Below, piece after piece: positions 32,414-42,342 of a stretch of DNA of 64,000 nt (its first letter is position 1; each line of letters begins with the position of its first letter). A program made the translations under genes and the position numbers. Under the pieces are notes generated by a model. It saw only the letters and a program-made list of their open reading frames with translations, was not told the DNA's origin and did not search any database. Source of the DNA: Sinorhizobium meliloti 4H41 (lineage in GTDB: Bacteria; Pseudomonadota; Alphaproteobacteria; Rhizobiales; Rhizobiaceae); assembly GCF_000375585.1 (NCBI RefSeq), contig NZ_AQWP01000002.1, positions 682,001-746,000 of the forward strand, written 5' to 3'.

Positions 32414-33322
32414 ATGGCATTCACACTCCGGCAGTTGCAATATTTCGTCGCCGTCGCCGAGCAGGGCTCGGTCACCCGCGCGGCGCAGAACCTCTCCATC
32501 TCTCAATCATCGATCACCGAGGCAATCAAGGAGCTCGAAACCGATCTCGGGGTCGAGCTCTTCGACCGGCACCCCCGCGGCCTTGCGATCACCCATAATG
32601 GGCATCAGTTTCTGCGCCACGCGACCAAGATCCTCGCCGATGTCTCCGATGCGCGGCGCAGCTTCTCCGACAGCCGCGAGGAACGTGGCGGCAAGCTCAA
32701 TCTCGGGGTCACGTCCCTCGTCGCCGGCTATGTGCTCTCCGACCTGCTTGCCCGCTACCGCCGCGCCTGCCCCGGCATCGAGGTGAGCGCCATCGAGGAC
32801 AACGGCTCCTATCTCGAGCACCTCCTGATCGGCGGCGAGCTCGACGTCGCCGTGATGGTCATTTCGAACCTGCGCGACCGCATGGCGCTGCAGGCGGAAA
32901 TCCTGGAAACCTCCCCTTACCGACTGTGGCTGCCGATCGGCCACCCGCTCGTCAGCGCCGACATCATCTCGGTCGAGGATATCGCAAGAGAGCCGCTGAT
33001 CATGTTGACGGTGGACGAGATCGAGGAGAATACCGGCAAACTCCTGACGGCGCTCGGCGCGCGTCCGCATGTCGCCTTCCGCACCCGCTCCGTGGAGGCG
33101 GTCAGAAGCCTGGTCGCGACCGGTGCCGGCATCGCGCTTTTGCCTGATCTCGTCTACCGACCGTGGTCGCTCGAAGGCGACCGGATCGAAAGCCGCGACG
33201 TTTCCGGGGCGCTGCCGGTCGTGCAGGTCGGCATGGTCTGGCGCAAGGGTTCGAGCCTGCCCCAGTCCGCGCGCGATTTCGTCGGCGTGGCCGAAGCGCT
33301 GCGCAGCGCCCGCCCGCGATGA
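32414..33322 (+). CDS. LysR-family transcriptional regulator
   Basis: The 302-residue protein has a winged HTH at residues about 3-62 (LRQLQYFVAVAEQGSVTRAAQ ends the first helix region) and a LysR effector domain. The ATG at 32414 begins MAFTLRQL, the usual LysR start; the ORF opens 13 codons earlier without a ribosome site. It lies directly upstream of the second polyamine operon on the same strand and probably regulates it. A 9-bp-stem palindrome follows its stop codon. Confidence 0.88.
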   Translation: MAFTLRQLQYFVAVAEQGSVTRAAQNLSISQSSITEAIKELETDLGVELFDRHPRGLAITHNGHQFLRHATKILADVSDARRSFSDSREERGGKLNLGVTSLVAGYVLSDLLARYRRACPGIEVSAIEDNGSYLEHLLIGGELDVAVMVISNLRDRMALQAEILETSPYRLWLPIGHPLVSADIISVEDIAREPLIMLTVDEIEENTGKLLTALGARPHVAFRTRSVEAVRSLVATGAGIALLPDLVYRPWSLEGDRIESRDVSGALPVVQVGMVWRKGSSLPQSARDFVGVAEALRSARPR

Positions 33323-33325
33323 CCG

Positions 33326-33348
33326 CGATATCGGAAATCCCGATATCG
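33326..33348. promoter_or_regulatory. CGATATCGG inverted repeat after the LysR gene
   Basis: Perfect 9-bp arms (CGATATCGG / CCGATATCG) enclose AAATC; because each arm is almost self-palindromic, the same unit is also a direct repeat. It starts 3 bp after the LysR stop and 97 bp before the polyamine binding-protein gene. With no T-run after it, an operator for the downstream operon is as likely as a terminator. Confidence 0.45.
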
Positions 33349-33444
33349 GCATTCTGATTAATGAATTTGCGAATACGGAGAAACCAAGGCACGCTTCGAT
33401 CCGGGAACAAAGCCGCTAACGGCATGAAACTGGGGAGACTTCCG

Positions 33445-34605
33445 ATGAAGCAGATCCTGAAATCCTGCACGGCACTTACCCTGTCGCTGGGCCTCGCCGC
33501 CCCCGCGCTGGCGCAGGAGCCGCTGAAAGAGCTCGGTCAGGGCGAAGGTGCGCTCTCGATCGTCGCCTGGGCGGGCTATATCGAGCGCGGCGAGACCGAC
33601 AAGAACTACGACTGGGTCACCGATTTCGAGAAGAAGACGGATTGCAAGGTCAGCGTCAAGACGGCGGCGACCTCCGACGAAATGGTCGCGCTGATGAACG
33701 AAGGCGGTTTCGACCTGGTGACGGCCTCCGGAGACGCATCGCTGCGCCTCGTGGCTGGAAAGCGCGTCCAGCCGATCAATACAGATCTCATCCCCAGCTG
33801 GAAAACGATCGACGAACGCATGCAGAACGCCCCGTGGCACACCGCCAACGGCGTCCATTACGGCACCCCCTATGTCTGGGGCCCGAACGTGCTGATGTAC
33901 AACACCGAGGCCTTCAAGGATCAGCCGCCGAAGAGCTGGAAGGTCGTCTTCGAGGAGATGACGCTGCCCGACGGCAAATCCAACAAGGGCCGCGTCCAGG
34001 CCTATGACGGTCCGATCCATGTGGCGGATGCCGCCAACTACCTGATGGCGCACAAGCCCGATCTCGGCATCAAGGATCCTTACGAGCTCAACGAAGATCA
34101 GTACAAGGCCGCACTCGATCTGTTGCGCACCCAGCGCACCCTCGTCGGGCGCTACTGGCACGATGCGATGATCCAGATCGACGACTTCAAGAACGAGGGC
34201 GTCGTCGCCTCCGGCTCCTGGCCCTTCCAGGTCAACCTGATGCAGGCGGAGAAGCAGCCGATCGCTTCCGTCATCCCGGAAGAAGGCGTGACGGGCTGGG
34301 CCGATACGACCATGCTGCATGCCGACAGCGAGCATCCGAACTGTGCCTATATGTGGATGGAGCATTCGCTCTCGCCGAAGGTCCAGGGCGATGTATCCGC
34401 CTGGTTCGGCGCCAATCCCTCGGTCGGTGCCGCCTGCAAGGGCAACGATCTTCTGACCGACGAGGGTTGCAAGACCAACGGCTATGACGACTTCGAGAAG
34501 GTCAAATTCTGGAAGACGCCCGTGACGAAATGCGAAAGCCAGGGCGAATGCGTGCCCTATCATCGCTGGGTCTCCGACTATATCGGCGTCATCGGCGGGC
34601 GGTAA
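33445..34605 (+). CDS. ABC transporter substrate-binding protein, polyamine (PotF/PotD) class
   Basis: The 386-residue protein has a Sec signal peptide (MKQILKSCTALTLSLGL to ALAQE). The mature part shows IVAWAGYIERG and FDLVTASGDASLRLV, which are typical of PotD/SpuD-like polyamine binders. Four Cys residues toward the C-terminus (ACKGND, DEGCK, KCESQGEC) could form disulfides. The ATG at 33445 has GGGGAG upstream; the ORF is open from 33361 but that part has no signal-peptide logic. An aldehyde dehydrogenase of the PatD type ends the operon, which supports putrescine or a related diamine. Confidence 0.9.
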   Translation: MKQILKSCTALTLSLGLAAPALAQEPLKELGQGEGALSIVAWAGYIERGETDKNYDWVTDFEKKTDCKVSVKTAATSDEMVALMNEGGFDLVTASGDASLRLVAGKRVQPINTDLIPSWKTIDERMQNAPWHTANGVHYGTPYVWGPNVLMYNTEAFKDQPPKSWKVVFEEMTLPDGKSNKGRVQAYDGPIHVADAANYLMAHKPDLGIKDPYELNEDQYKAALDLLRTQRTLVGRYWHDAMIQIDDFKNEGVVASGSWPFQVNLMQAEKQPIASVIPEEGVTGWADTTMLHADSEHPNCAYMWMEHSLSPKVQGDVSAWFGANPSVGAACKGNDLLTDEGCKTNGYDDFEKVKFWKTPVTKCESQGECVPYHRWVSDYIGVIGGR

Positions 34606-34632
34606 GCCGGTCTCAACCGCGTCGCAAGCATC

Positions 34633-34770
34633 GCCCCTCATCCTGGCCGTCTCCCGCTCGCGGGGACAGGGAACGCTTCCGCAAAGGCCTCGCCCCGGAA
34701 TACAGGCGAGGCACCGACCGCGAGTCCCTTCTCCCCGCAAGCGGGGAGAAGGTGCCAGCAGGCGGATGAG
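34633..34770. repeat. Rhizobial intergenic mosaic palindromic repeat (copy 4)
   Basis: The longest copy fills the gap between binding protein and ATPase. It begins GCCCCTCATCC, contains CCTTCTCCCCGCAAGCGGGG with its hairpin partner and ends GCAGGCGGATGAG, the reverse of the start seen in copy 3. Its middle is another palindromic block (GCCTCGCC ... GGCGAGGC). It is a combination of modules, as expected for mosaic elements. Confidence 0.78.
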
Positions 34771-34796
34771 CGGCAATAATTACCTGGAGTATCCCT

Positions 34797-35788
<992 letters not shown>

Positions 35789-35792
<4 letters not shown>

Positions 35793-36739
35793 CGATCGTC
35801 GCCGAAAGCATCGTTCTTCCGCAGCGCCGCAGCCCGGCCGGCCGCCTTTCGGATTTTTTCTGGCGGCACCCGCATGTGCTGCTGGCGATCTTTCTCGCAC
35901 CGCCGCTTCTCTGGCTCGGGATCGTCTATCTCGGTTCGCTCTTCGCGCTGCTGCTGCAGAGCTTCTTTTCGATCGACGACTTCTCCGGGCTCATAAATTA
36001 CGAGTTCACGCTTGCGACCTATCGGCAGCTCTTGAGCGAAGCCAATCTGGACATCATCATCCGCACCGTCTCGATGGCCGCTCTGGTGACGCTCGTCTCG
36101 GCGCTCATTGCCTTTCCGATCGCCTATTACGCCGCCCGCTACGCGCGCGGGAAATGGAAGGCGCTCTTCTATCTCGCCGTCATGCTGCCGCTCTGGTCGA
36201 GCTATCTCGTCAAGATCTATGCCTGGAAGCTGATCCTCGCCAAGGAAGGCATTCTGACCTGGTTCTTCGCAAAGCTGAACCTTCTCTGGCTGATCGATGC
36301 CTGGTTATCTCTTCCGGTCGTCGGCGGCAACTCGCTGTCCGTCAGCTATACGGGCACCTTCATCGTCTTCGTCTATGTCTGGATGCCGTTCATGATCCTG
36401 CCTATCCAGGCGGCGCTCGAGCGCGTGCCGGCCAATCTGGTCGAAGCCTCCTCGGACCTCGGCGGAACGCCCGCCCAGACCTTCCGCCATGTGCTCTTTC
36501 CGCTCGCGCTGCCGGGCATCGTCGCCGGATCGATCTTCACCTTCTCGCTGACGCTCGGCGACTACATCATTCCGCAGATCGTCGGCTCGTCGCGGCTCTT
36601 CATCGGTCAGGCCGTCTACGCGCAGCAGGGCACCGCCGGAAACATTCCGCTCGCGGCCGCCTTCACGGTCGTGCCGATCGTCATCATGGGCGCCTATCTC
36701 TGGATGGCCAAACGCATGGGGGCCTTCGATGCGCTCTGA
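35789..36739 (+). CDS. ABC transporter permease, PotB class
   Basis: The 316-residue permease has six membrane helices, the first at about 28-52 ([20 protein letters not shown]), and an EAA-type loop ([14 protein letters not shown]). It is translationally coupled to the ATPase (ATGA) and its end overlaps the next permease gene by 11 bp. It is one half of the channel of the polyamine importer. Confidence 0.92.
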
Positions 36740-37544
36740 GAAGGCGAATTCCGCTCCATTGGGTCTGAAGATCGCTGCCGCCGCCGGCCTCGCTTTCCTG
36801 CATCTGCCGATCCTGCTGATTTTTCTCTACGCTTTCACCACCGAGGAAAAGAGCTACCAGTTTCCGCCGCCGGGGCTTACCACGCAATGGTTCGCCGTCG
36901 CCTGGAACCGGCCGGATGTCTGGGCGGCGCTGACGCTCTCCGTCAAGGTCGCCTCGATCGCGACTGCGGTCGCCCTCGTCCTCGGCACCCTGTGCGCCGC
37001 TGCCGTCAGCCAGACCCGTTTCTTCGGCCGGGAGACGATCTCGCTCCTCGTTATCCTGCCGATCGCGCTTCCCGGCATCATCACCGGCATTGCGCTGCGT
37101 TCGGCCTTCTCCATGGCCGACATCCCCTTCTCCTTCTGGACCATCGTGCTCGGCCACGCGACCTTCTGCATCGTCGTCGTCTACAACAATGCGGTCGCCC
37201 GTTTCCGCCGGATTTCCGGCTCGCTGATCGAGGCTTCCATGGATCTCGGCGCCGACGGTTTCCAGACCTTCCGCTACGTGATCCTGCCGAACATCGGCAC
37301 GGCCCTGCTCGCCGGCGGCATGCTCGCCTTCGCGCTTTCCTTCGACGAGGTGATCGTGACGACCTTCACGGCCGGGCAGCAATCGACCCTGCCGATCTGG
37401 ATGCTGGAAGAGCTGATCCGCCCGCGTCAGCGCCCGGTGACCAACGTCGTCGCCATGGTCGTCGTGATGGCCACCTTCCTGCCGATCCTCGGCGCGTATT
37501 ACCTGACCCGCGACGGCGACCAGATCGCCGGCGCCGGCAAATGA
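36729..37544 (+). CDS. ABC transporter permease, PotC class
   Basis: The 271-residue permease is the second half of the channel. It has an N-terminal helix ([16 protein letters not shown]), the typical PotC motif [10 protein letters not shown] and an EAA-type loop ([14 protein letters not shown]). Its start lies inside the last codons of the previous permease, indicating coupled translation. The aldehyde dehydrogenase gene follows after 27 bp. Confidence 0.92.
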   Translation: MRSEKANSAPLGLKIAAAAGLAFLHLPILLIFLYAFTTEEKSYQFPPPGLTTQWFAVAWNRPDVWAALTLSVKVASIATAVALVLGTLCAAAVSQTRFFGRETISLLVILPIALPGIITGIALRSAFSMADIPFSFWTIVLGHATFCIVVVYNNAVARFRRISGSLIEASMDLGADGFQTFRYVILPNIGTALLAGGMLAFALSFDEVIVTTFTAGQQSTLPIWMLEELIRPRQRPVTNVVAMVVVMATFLPILGAYYLTRDGDQIAGAGK

Positions 37545-37571
37545 CATTTCGCACTTGAAGGGAGAACAGAC

Positions 37572-38999
37572 ATGGACACCCAGCTCTTGATCGGATCGCG
37601 CTTCGAAGCCGGAACCGAGGCCGAGGAACACATTCTCAATCCGAGGACGGGCGCCGGGATCATCGACCTCGCCGAGGCCTCCCACGCGCAGATCGACGCC
37701 GCCGTCGACGCTGCCGAGCGCGCCTTCGTCGGCTGGTCGCAGACGACGCCGGCCGAACGCTCCAACACCCTCTTGAAGGTCGCCGATGCCATCGAGAAAG
37801 AAGCCGATGAATTCGCCGCGCTGGAGGCGCTGAACTGCGGCAAGCCGATCAATGCGGTGAAGAACGACGAGTTGCCCGCGATCATCGACTGCTGGCGCTT
37901 CTTCGCCGGCGCGGTGCGCAATCTGCATGCGCCGACGGCGGGCGAGTATCTGCCGGGCCATACGTCGATGATCCGCCGCGACCCGATCGGGGTCGTCGGC
38001 TCGATCGCGCCGTGGAACTATCCCCTGATGATGATGGCCTGGAAGCTGGCGCCGGCAATCGGCGGCGGCAACACCGTCGTCTTCAAGCCATCCGAGCAGA
38101 CGCCGCTGACGGCGCTGAAGCTCGCGCGGCTCCTCGCCGACATTCTCCCCGAAGGCGTCGTCAACGTCATCACCGGCCGCGGCGAAACCGTCGGCAACGC
38201 GCTGATCAACCATCCGAAGGTCGGCATGGTATCGATCACCGGCGACATCGCCACCGGCAAGAAGGTGCTCGCGGCCGCCGCCAAGACGGTGAAGCGCACC
38301 CATCTCGAGCTCGGCGGCAAGGCGCCGGTCATCGTCTATGACGACGCCGACCTCGAGGCGGTGGTCAACGGCATCCGCACCTTCGGTTACTACAATGCCG
38401 GTCAGGACTGCACCGCCGCCTGCCGCATCTATGCCGAAGCCGGAATCTACGAGAAACTCGTCGCCGACCTCACATCGGCCGTCTCGACCATCCGCTACAA
38501 TCTCGACGACGACACGGAAAACGAGATCGGTCCGCTGATCTCCAGGCGCCAGCGCGACCGCGTGGCAAGCTTCGTCGAAAGGGCCGCCGATCAGAAGCAC
38601 ATCGAGATCACCACCGGCGGCGGCACGGGCAGCGAGCAAGGCTTCTTCTTCCAACCGACGGTCGTCGCGGGCGCCACTCAGGAGGACGAGATCGTCCGCC
38701 GCGAAGTCTTCGGTCCGGTCGTCTCCGTCACGCGCTTCACCGGCAAGGACGATGCCGTGGCCTGGGCGAACGACAGCGATTATGGCCTCGCCTCCTCGGT
38801 CTGGACGAAGGACATCAGCAAGGCGATGCGAGCGGCATCCCGCCTGCAATACGGCTGCACCTGGATCAACACCCATTTCATGCTGACCAACGAAATGCCG
38901 CATGGCGGCATCAAGCAGTCGGGCTATGGCAAGGACATGTCGGTCTATGCGCTGGAGGACTACACCGCCGTCCGTCACATCATGATCAATCACGGGTGA
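37572..38999 (+). CDS. Gamma-aminobutyraldehyde (or betaine aldehyde-like) dehydrogenase
   Basis: The 475-residue NAD-dependent aldehyde dehydrogenase has the general base Glu246 in LELGGK, the nucleophile Cys280 in [10 protein letters not shown] and the cofactor region [12 protein letters not shown]. Length and the Glu246/Cys280 numbering match the 4-aminobutyraldehyde dehydrogenase PatD (YdcW), and similar rhizobial proteins have been labelled BetB2. Behind a polyamine importer, oxidation of 4-aminobutyraldehyde from putrescine is the best guess; trimethylaminobutyraldehyde or betaine aldehyde are alternatives that would feed the carnitine genes. A ribosome site GGGAG precedes the ATG. Confidence 0.9.
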   Translation: MDTQLLIGSRFEAGTEAEEHILNPRTGAGIIDLAEASHAQIDAAVDAAERAFVGWSQTTPAERSNTLLKVADAIEKEADEFAALEALNCGKPINAVKNDELPAIIDCWRFFAGAVRNLHAPTAGEYLPGHTSMIRRDPIGVVGSIAPWNYPLMMMAWKLAPAIGGGNTVVFKPSEQTPLTALKLARLLADILPEGVVNVITGRGETVGNALINHPKVGMVSITGDIATGKKVLAAAAKTVKRTHLELGGKAPVIVYDDADLEAVVNGIRTFGYYNAGQDCTAACRIYAEAGIYEKLVADLTSAVSTIRYNLDDDTENEIGPLISRRQRDRVASFVERAADQKHIEITTGGGTGSEQGFFFQPTVVAGATQEDEIVRREVFGPVVSVTRFTGKDDAVAWANDSDYGLASSVWTKDISKAMRAASRLQYGCTWINTHFMLTNEMPHGGIKQSGYGKDMSVYALEDYTAVRHIMINHG

Positions 39000-39043
39000 A
39001 TTTGCCGCGCCCCATCCTGCGGGCAACCGTCTGCCGCAGGTCC

Positions 39044-39070
39044 GGCGAGGCGGCCCGCGGCAGCCTCGCC
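39044..39070 (+). terminator. GC-rich hairpin after the aldehyde dehydrogenase gene
   Basis: An 8-bp stem (GGCGAGGC / GCCTCGCC) closes an 11-base GC-rich loop, 45 bp downstream of the stop. No U-run follows. It is the first element of the 407-bp gene-free stretch 39000-39406, which also holds a rhizobial repeat and two RirA-type boxes. Confidence 0.4.
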
Positions 39071-39097
39071 CCGGTCCCTCGCCTCATCGAGAGAGGT

Positions 39098-39197
39098 TAG
39101 AGCGCTTCCAGGAAAGTGTAACGGTTCTCCGTCCGGAAGTGTTTTGGATCAATCGGTTAGAGCATTTCAAGGTTTCCATGAAACATTGAAATGCTCT
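39098..39197. repeat. Second-family rhizobial intergenic repeat (AGAGCGCTTCCAGGAAA type)
   Basis: The block begins TTAGAGCGCTTCCAGG, runs through AACGGTTCTCCGTCCGG and ends in a 12-bp perfect inverted repeat AGAGCATTTCAA / TTGAAATGCTCT (39159-39170 / 39186-39197). A related, inverted and shorter copy lies at 56881-56943. Such TTAGAGC... palindromic repeats are common between rhizobial genes. No coding capacity is seen. Confidence 0.65.
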
Positions 39198-39307
39198 GGG
39201 GGCATGCCGCGTCGCACTCCACTTGCCCATCCAAACCCTCACGGGCCGGCCGCTCCCCTGCCCGCGCGTTCGCCGATGTTGCACTTTTCACACATACTTC
39301 CGGAACA

Positions 39308-39322
39308 TGACTGAAAAAGTCA
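39308..39322. promoter_or_regulatory. RirA-type iron box 1
   Basis: TGA-N9-TCA (TGACTGAAAAAGTCA) fits the RirA box described for rhizobia. It extends to the palindrome CATGACT ... AGTCATG. It lies 85 bp before the siderophore-receptor ATG. RirA is the iron-sulfur repressor of iron uptake genes in rhizobia, so iron-replete repression is expected. Confidence 0.6.
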
Positions 39323-39350
39323 TGAAAAGAGCTTGCGCCCGCAACAATCA

Positions 39351-39365
39351 TGAGTGAATAGCTCA
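39351..39365. promoter_or_regulatory. RirA-type iron box 2
   Basis: A second TGA-N9-TCA (TGAGTGAATAGCTCA), with extended arms ATGAG / CTCAT, starts 43 bp downstream of box 1, about four helical turns. It lies 42 bp before the receptor ATG and probably overlaps the promoter or transcription start. Two boxes suggest cooperative or graded iron control. Confidence 0.58.
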
Positions 39366-39406
39366 TCTTATAGAACATAACTTATATCTCTATAAGGTTG
39401 CGTTGC

Positions 39407-41581
39407 ATGCCCTCGAAATCCGCCTTCCTCCTGCCCCTCATTCGCGCTGCCCTCGCCGGAACGTCCGCCCTCGCCCTTGTCGCCACGGCCCAGGCGCAGC
39501 AAGCAGAACAGGAAGCCGCTTCCGGCGGCAATTCGACCGAGCTCGAAACGCTGGTGGTCAACGGCAGTGGCGGCGTGATCACGGCCGAAGGCTATGTCGG
39601 CATCAGCAGCGCCACGGGCGCCAAAGTCGACACGCCGTTCCTCGAGACTCCGCAATCGATTTCCACGGTGACCGAACAGCAATTGAAGGACCGCAACCCG
39701 CAGACGCTGCTGGAGACGCTCGCCTATACGCCGGGCACACGCGTGGGCGCCTATGGTTTCGATCCTCGCTTCGACGCATTCTTCGTCCGCGGTTTCGACG
39801 TAACCTTTACCGGCATCTTCCGCGACAATCTCCGCCAGCCGGCGGCTGTCGACTCGGTCTTCAAGAACGAACCCTACGGGCTCGAAGGCGTTTCGATCCT
39901 GCGCGGACCCTCCTCGGCCCTCTATGGCGCAACAGGCGCCGGCGGTCTTTACAACCTCATCACCAAGCGGCCGACGGAAGACGCGCTGAGAGAGGTGCAG
40001 GTCCAATACGGCAGTCACGACCGCTATCAGGGCCAGTTCGACTTCTCGGGCCCGGTGAACGAAACCGACCCGGTCTATTATCGCCTGACCGGCCTGCTGC
40101 GCGATGCCGACACCGAGCAGGTCGGCCTTGCGGACGACCGCGCCTATATCGCACCGGCTTTCACCTGGAAGCCGGACGAAGACACGAAGCTGACGGTTCT
40201 CGGCGAGTATTCGCGCACCAAGACCGGAGGCACCGCGACCTATTACAACGACCCGCTGACCGGCGAAGTGACCGACATATTTGCCGGCAACCCCGACTTC
40301 AACGATTCAATACAGAAGCAGGGGCGCATCGGCTACGAATTCGAGCACCGGCTCAACGACACCTTCGTCTTGCGCCAGAATGCGCGTGTATCCACGCTGA
40401 ACATCGACGCCGACTGGGATTTCGCCTACGCCCCGAATGCTGACGACCCGACTTTGCTCGACAGCGCCGCCGGCACCTATGACGAGCGGCTGACCGCGTT
40501 CGTCATCGACAACCAGCTCGAAGCCAAATTCGACACCGGCGCTCTGGAGCATACGCTGCTTGCGGGGATCGACTATACGAAACTGCGTTTCCGTGCGCTC
40601 GACGGACGCGGCGTGTCGCCGCCGCTCGATACCGACAATCCGACGCAGGGCCGTCCGGTCGACCCGATAGACTTCAACACCCGTACGGTCCAGGACCAGT
40701 GGCAGCTCGGCACATATCTGCAAGACCAGATCCGCTACGACGCCTGGACGTTGACGGTGAGCGGACGCTACGACTGGGTATCGACCGATACGGACACCAC
40801 CGACCTTGCCAGCGATTCGTTGACGTCGGTTTCGCAGAAGGACAAGGAGTTCTCCGGCCGCATAGGGCTCACCTACCAGACCGACTTCGGACTGGCGCCC
40901 TATATAAGCTACTCGACGGCCTTCACACCCAATGCCGGCATCAACCAGGAAACGCACCAGCCGTTCAAACCGACCGAGAGCGAACAACAGGAAGTCGGCG
41001 TCAAGTACCTCCTGCCGAACAGCAATACGCTGATCACGGCCGCTCTCTTCAACATCGATCAGAAGAATGGCCTTTATTTAGAGGCGGACGGCGTCACCAA
41101 CATACAGGTCCAGCGCGGCAAACTGCGTTCGCGCGGTTTCGAAATCGAAGCGAACACCAGCCTTGACAACGGCCTTTCGCTTATCGCTTCTTACGCCTAT
41201 ACCGATGTCAAAATCATTCAAGGCCCCGAAGGCACGATCGGCAACTATGTATCTTCCGCACCACAGCATATGGCATCGATCTGGGCTCATTATACATTGC
41301 CGGAAGATGGCCCGTTTTACGGATTCAGCCTGGGTGGAGGCGCGCGTTTCGTGGGATCGAGTTACGGTAATGACGAAAACACCTTCAAGAATAGTTCGCG
41401 TGTTCTCTTCGATGCTTCCGTCGGCTACGACTTCGCAGCGATCGACCAGAAATATGAGGGTCTGCATCTGCAGGTGAATGCCACCAATCTCTTCGACCGC
41501 CGCGAGGCCGTGTGCACTGCCGGCTACTGCCATCGCGATCAGGGCCGCATGGTCATCGGCTCGCTGCGTTACAACTGGTAA
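39407..41581 (+). CDS. fhuA: TonB-dependent siderophore receptor (hydroxamate type)
   Basis: The 724-residue outer-membrane receptor has a signal peptide ending at about residue 30 (ATAQA), a TonB box ETLVVN at 47-52, a plug domain (ETPQSISTVTEQQLKDR, RGFDVTFTGIFRDNL, SILRGPSSALYGATGAGG) and a beta-barrel ending in an aromatic residue (LRYNW). I start at the ATG at 39407 with AAGG nine bases upstream; a TTG three codons earlier is less likely. The next genes, a FhuF-type reductase and a siderophore binder, point to ferric hydroxamates such as ferrichrome. Exact ligand unproven. Confidence 0.88.
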   Translation: MPSKSAFLLPLIRAALAGTSALALVATAQAQQAEQEAASGGNSTELETLVVNGSGGVITAEGYVGISSATGAKVDTPFLETPQSISTVTEQQLKDRNPQTLLETLAYTPGTRVGAYGFDPRFDAFFVRGFDVTFTGIFRDNLRQPAAVDSVFKNEPYGLEGVSILRGPSSALYGATGAGGLYNLITKRPTEDALREVQVQYGSHDRYQGQFDFSGPVNETDPVYYRLTGLLRDADTEQVGLADDRAYIAPAFTWKPDEDTKLTVLGEYSRTKTGGTATYYNDPLTGEVTDIFAGNPDFNDSIQKQGRIGYEFEHRLNDTFVLRQNARVSTLNIDADWDFAYAPNADDPTLLDSAAGTYDERLTAFVIDNQLEAKFDTGALEHTLLAGIDYTKLRFRALDGRGVSPPLDTDNPTQGRPVDPIDFNTRTVQDQWQLGTYLQDQIRYDAWTLTVSGRYDWVSTDTDTTDLASDSLTSVSQKDKEFSGRIGLTYQTDFGLAPYISYSTAFTPNAGINQETHQPFKPTESEQQEVGVKYLLPNSNTLITAALFNIDQKNGLYLEADGVTNIQVQRGKLRSRGFEIEANTSLDNGLSLIASYAYTDVKIIQGPEGTIGNYVSSAPQHMASIWAHYTLPEDGPFYGFSLGGGARFVGSSYGNDENTFKNSSRVLFDASVGYDFAAIDQKYEGLHLQVNATNLFDRREAVCTAGYCHRDQGRMVIGSLRYNW

Positions 41582-41585
41582 GCTC

Positions 41586-42341
41586 ATGACAACAGCCGGG
41601 CATGAGGGCATGGCGGTAGTCGACGAGCCGAAAGGTCTGTCGGCGGCCTTTGCCGGCCCGCATGCCTGGTGCAACGAGAAGATGATGCTGTCGGCGAATC
41701 TTTCCGACGGCATTTCGCTCCCGGAATTTTTCGCCTCCGGCGCCTTTGACCGGACGCTCTCGCACTATGCCGAGGCCTCCGGCGGCACCGACCGCCGCGC
41801 CGTCGCCTCCATGTGGTCGCTCTATTATTTCTCCGCCCTGACCATCCCCTATGTCGTCGCCCGGGTGCTGGACCACCAGGCGCTGCCGGCGGATTTCGAC
41901 CAAATGACGGTGGCGCTCTCGGACGACGGGCTGCCGCGCGCCTTCGGGGTCGCGACGGCAGGTCAGTGGCGCGACGATGACGGGCGTGACATCTTCGCCC
42001 TGATCGGCTCGCTCATGGACGAGCATCTTGCCAAGGTGGTCCCGTATCTCAAGGCGGCCGGCGGCATATCGCCGAGGCTCGCCTGGAACAATGCCGCCGT
42101 TTACATCGATTATGCGCTTCGAACCGCCGGAACCGACCCCATGAGCGACCAGGCCGATGCCATGGTCGGCTGCCGTCTGATGCCCAACGGCGCTCCCAAT
42201 CCTTTCTTCGACTGTCTGCGTCAGGAGGAAGAAGACGGGACGCGCGTCTGTCGGCGCAAGATCTGCTGTCTGAGATATCTCCTCCCCGGCATTCCGAGCT
42301 GCGGCAGCCTCTGCGCCCTTCCAAGCCAAAGGAAACAATAG
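41586..42341 (+). CDS. fhuF: FhuF-like siderophore-iron reductase
   Basis: The 251-residue cytoplasmic protein resembles FhuF, a [2Fe-2S] reductase that releases iron from imported hydroxamate siderophores. The C-terminal cysteine cluster is KICCLRYLLPGIPSCGSLC. In E. coli FhuF the pattern is CC-x10-C-x2-C; here it is CC-x10-C-x3-C. The ATG at 41586 lies 4 bp after the receptor stop, and the ORF upstream of it only shadows the receptor gene. It is translated with the receptor under iron control. Confidence 0.85.
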   Translation: MTTAGHEGMAVVDEPKGLSAAFAGPHAWCNEKMMLSANLSDGISLPEFFASGAFDRTLSHYAEASGGTDRRAVASMWSLYYFSALTIPYVVARVLDHQALPADFDQMTVALSDDGLPRAFGVATAGQWRDDDGRDIFALIGSLMDEHLAKVVPYLKAAGGISPRLAWNNAAVYIDYALRTAGTDPMSDQADAMVGCRLMPNGAPNPFFDCLRQEEEDGTRVCRRKICCLRYLLPGIPSCGSLCALPSQRKQ

Positions 42342-42342
42342 C

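Noticed and set aside
36684-39026. 780-codon open frame on the minus strand opposite the aldehyde dehydrogenase and permease
   Set aside because: It is antisense to well-supported genes, rich in Arg/Asp/Gly/His as expected for a GC-rich shadow frame, and shows no family motifs.
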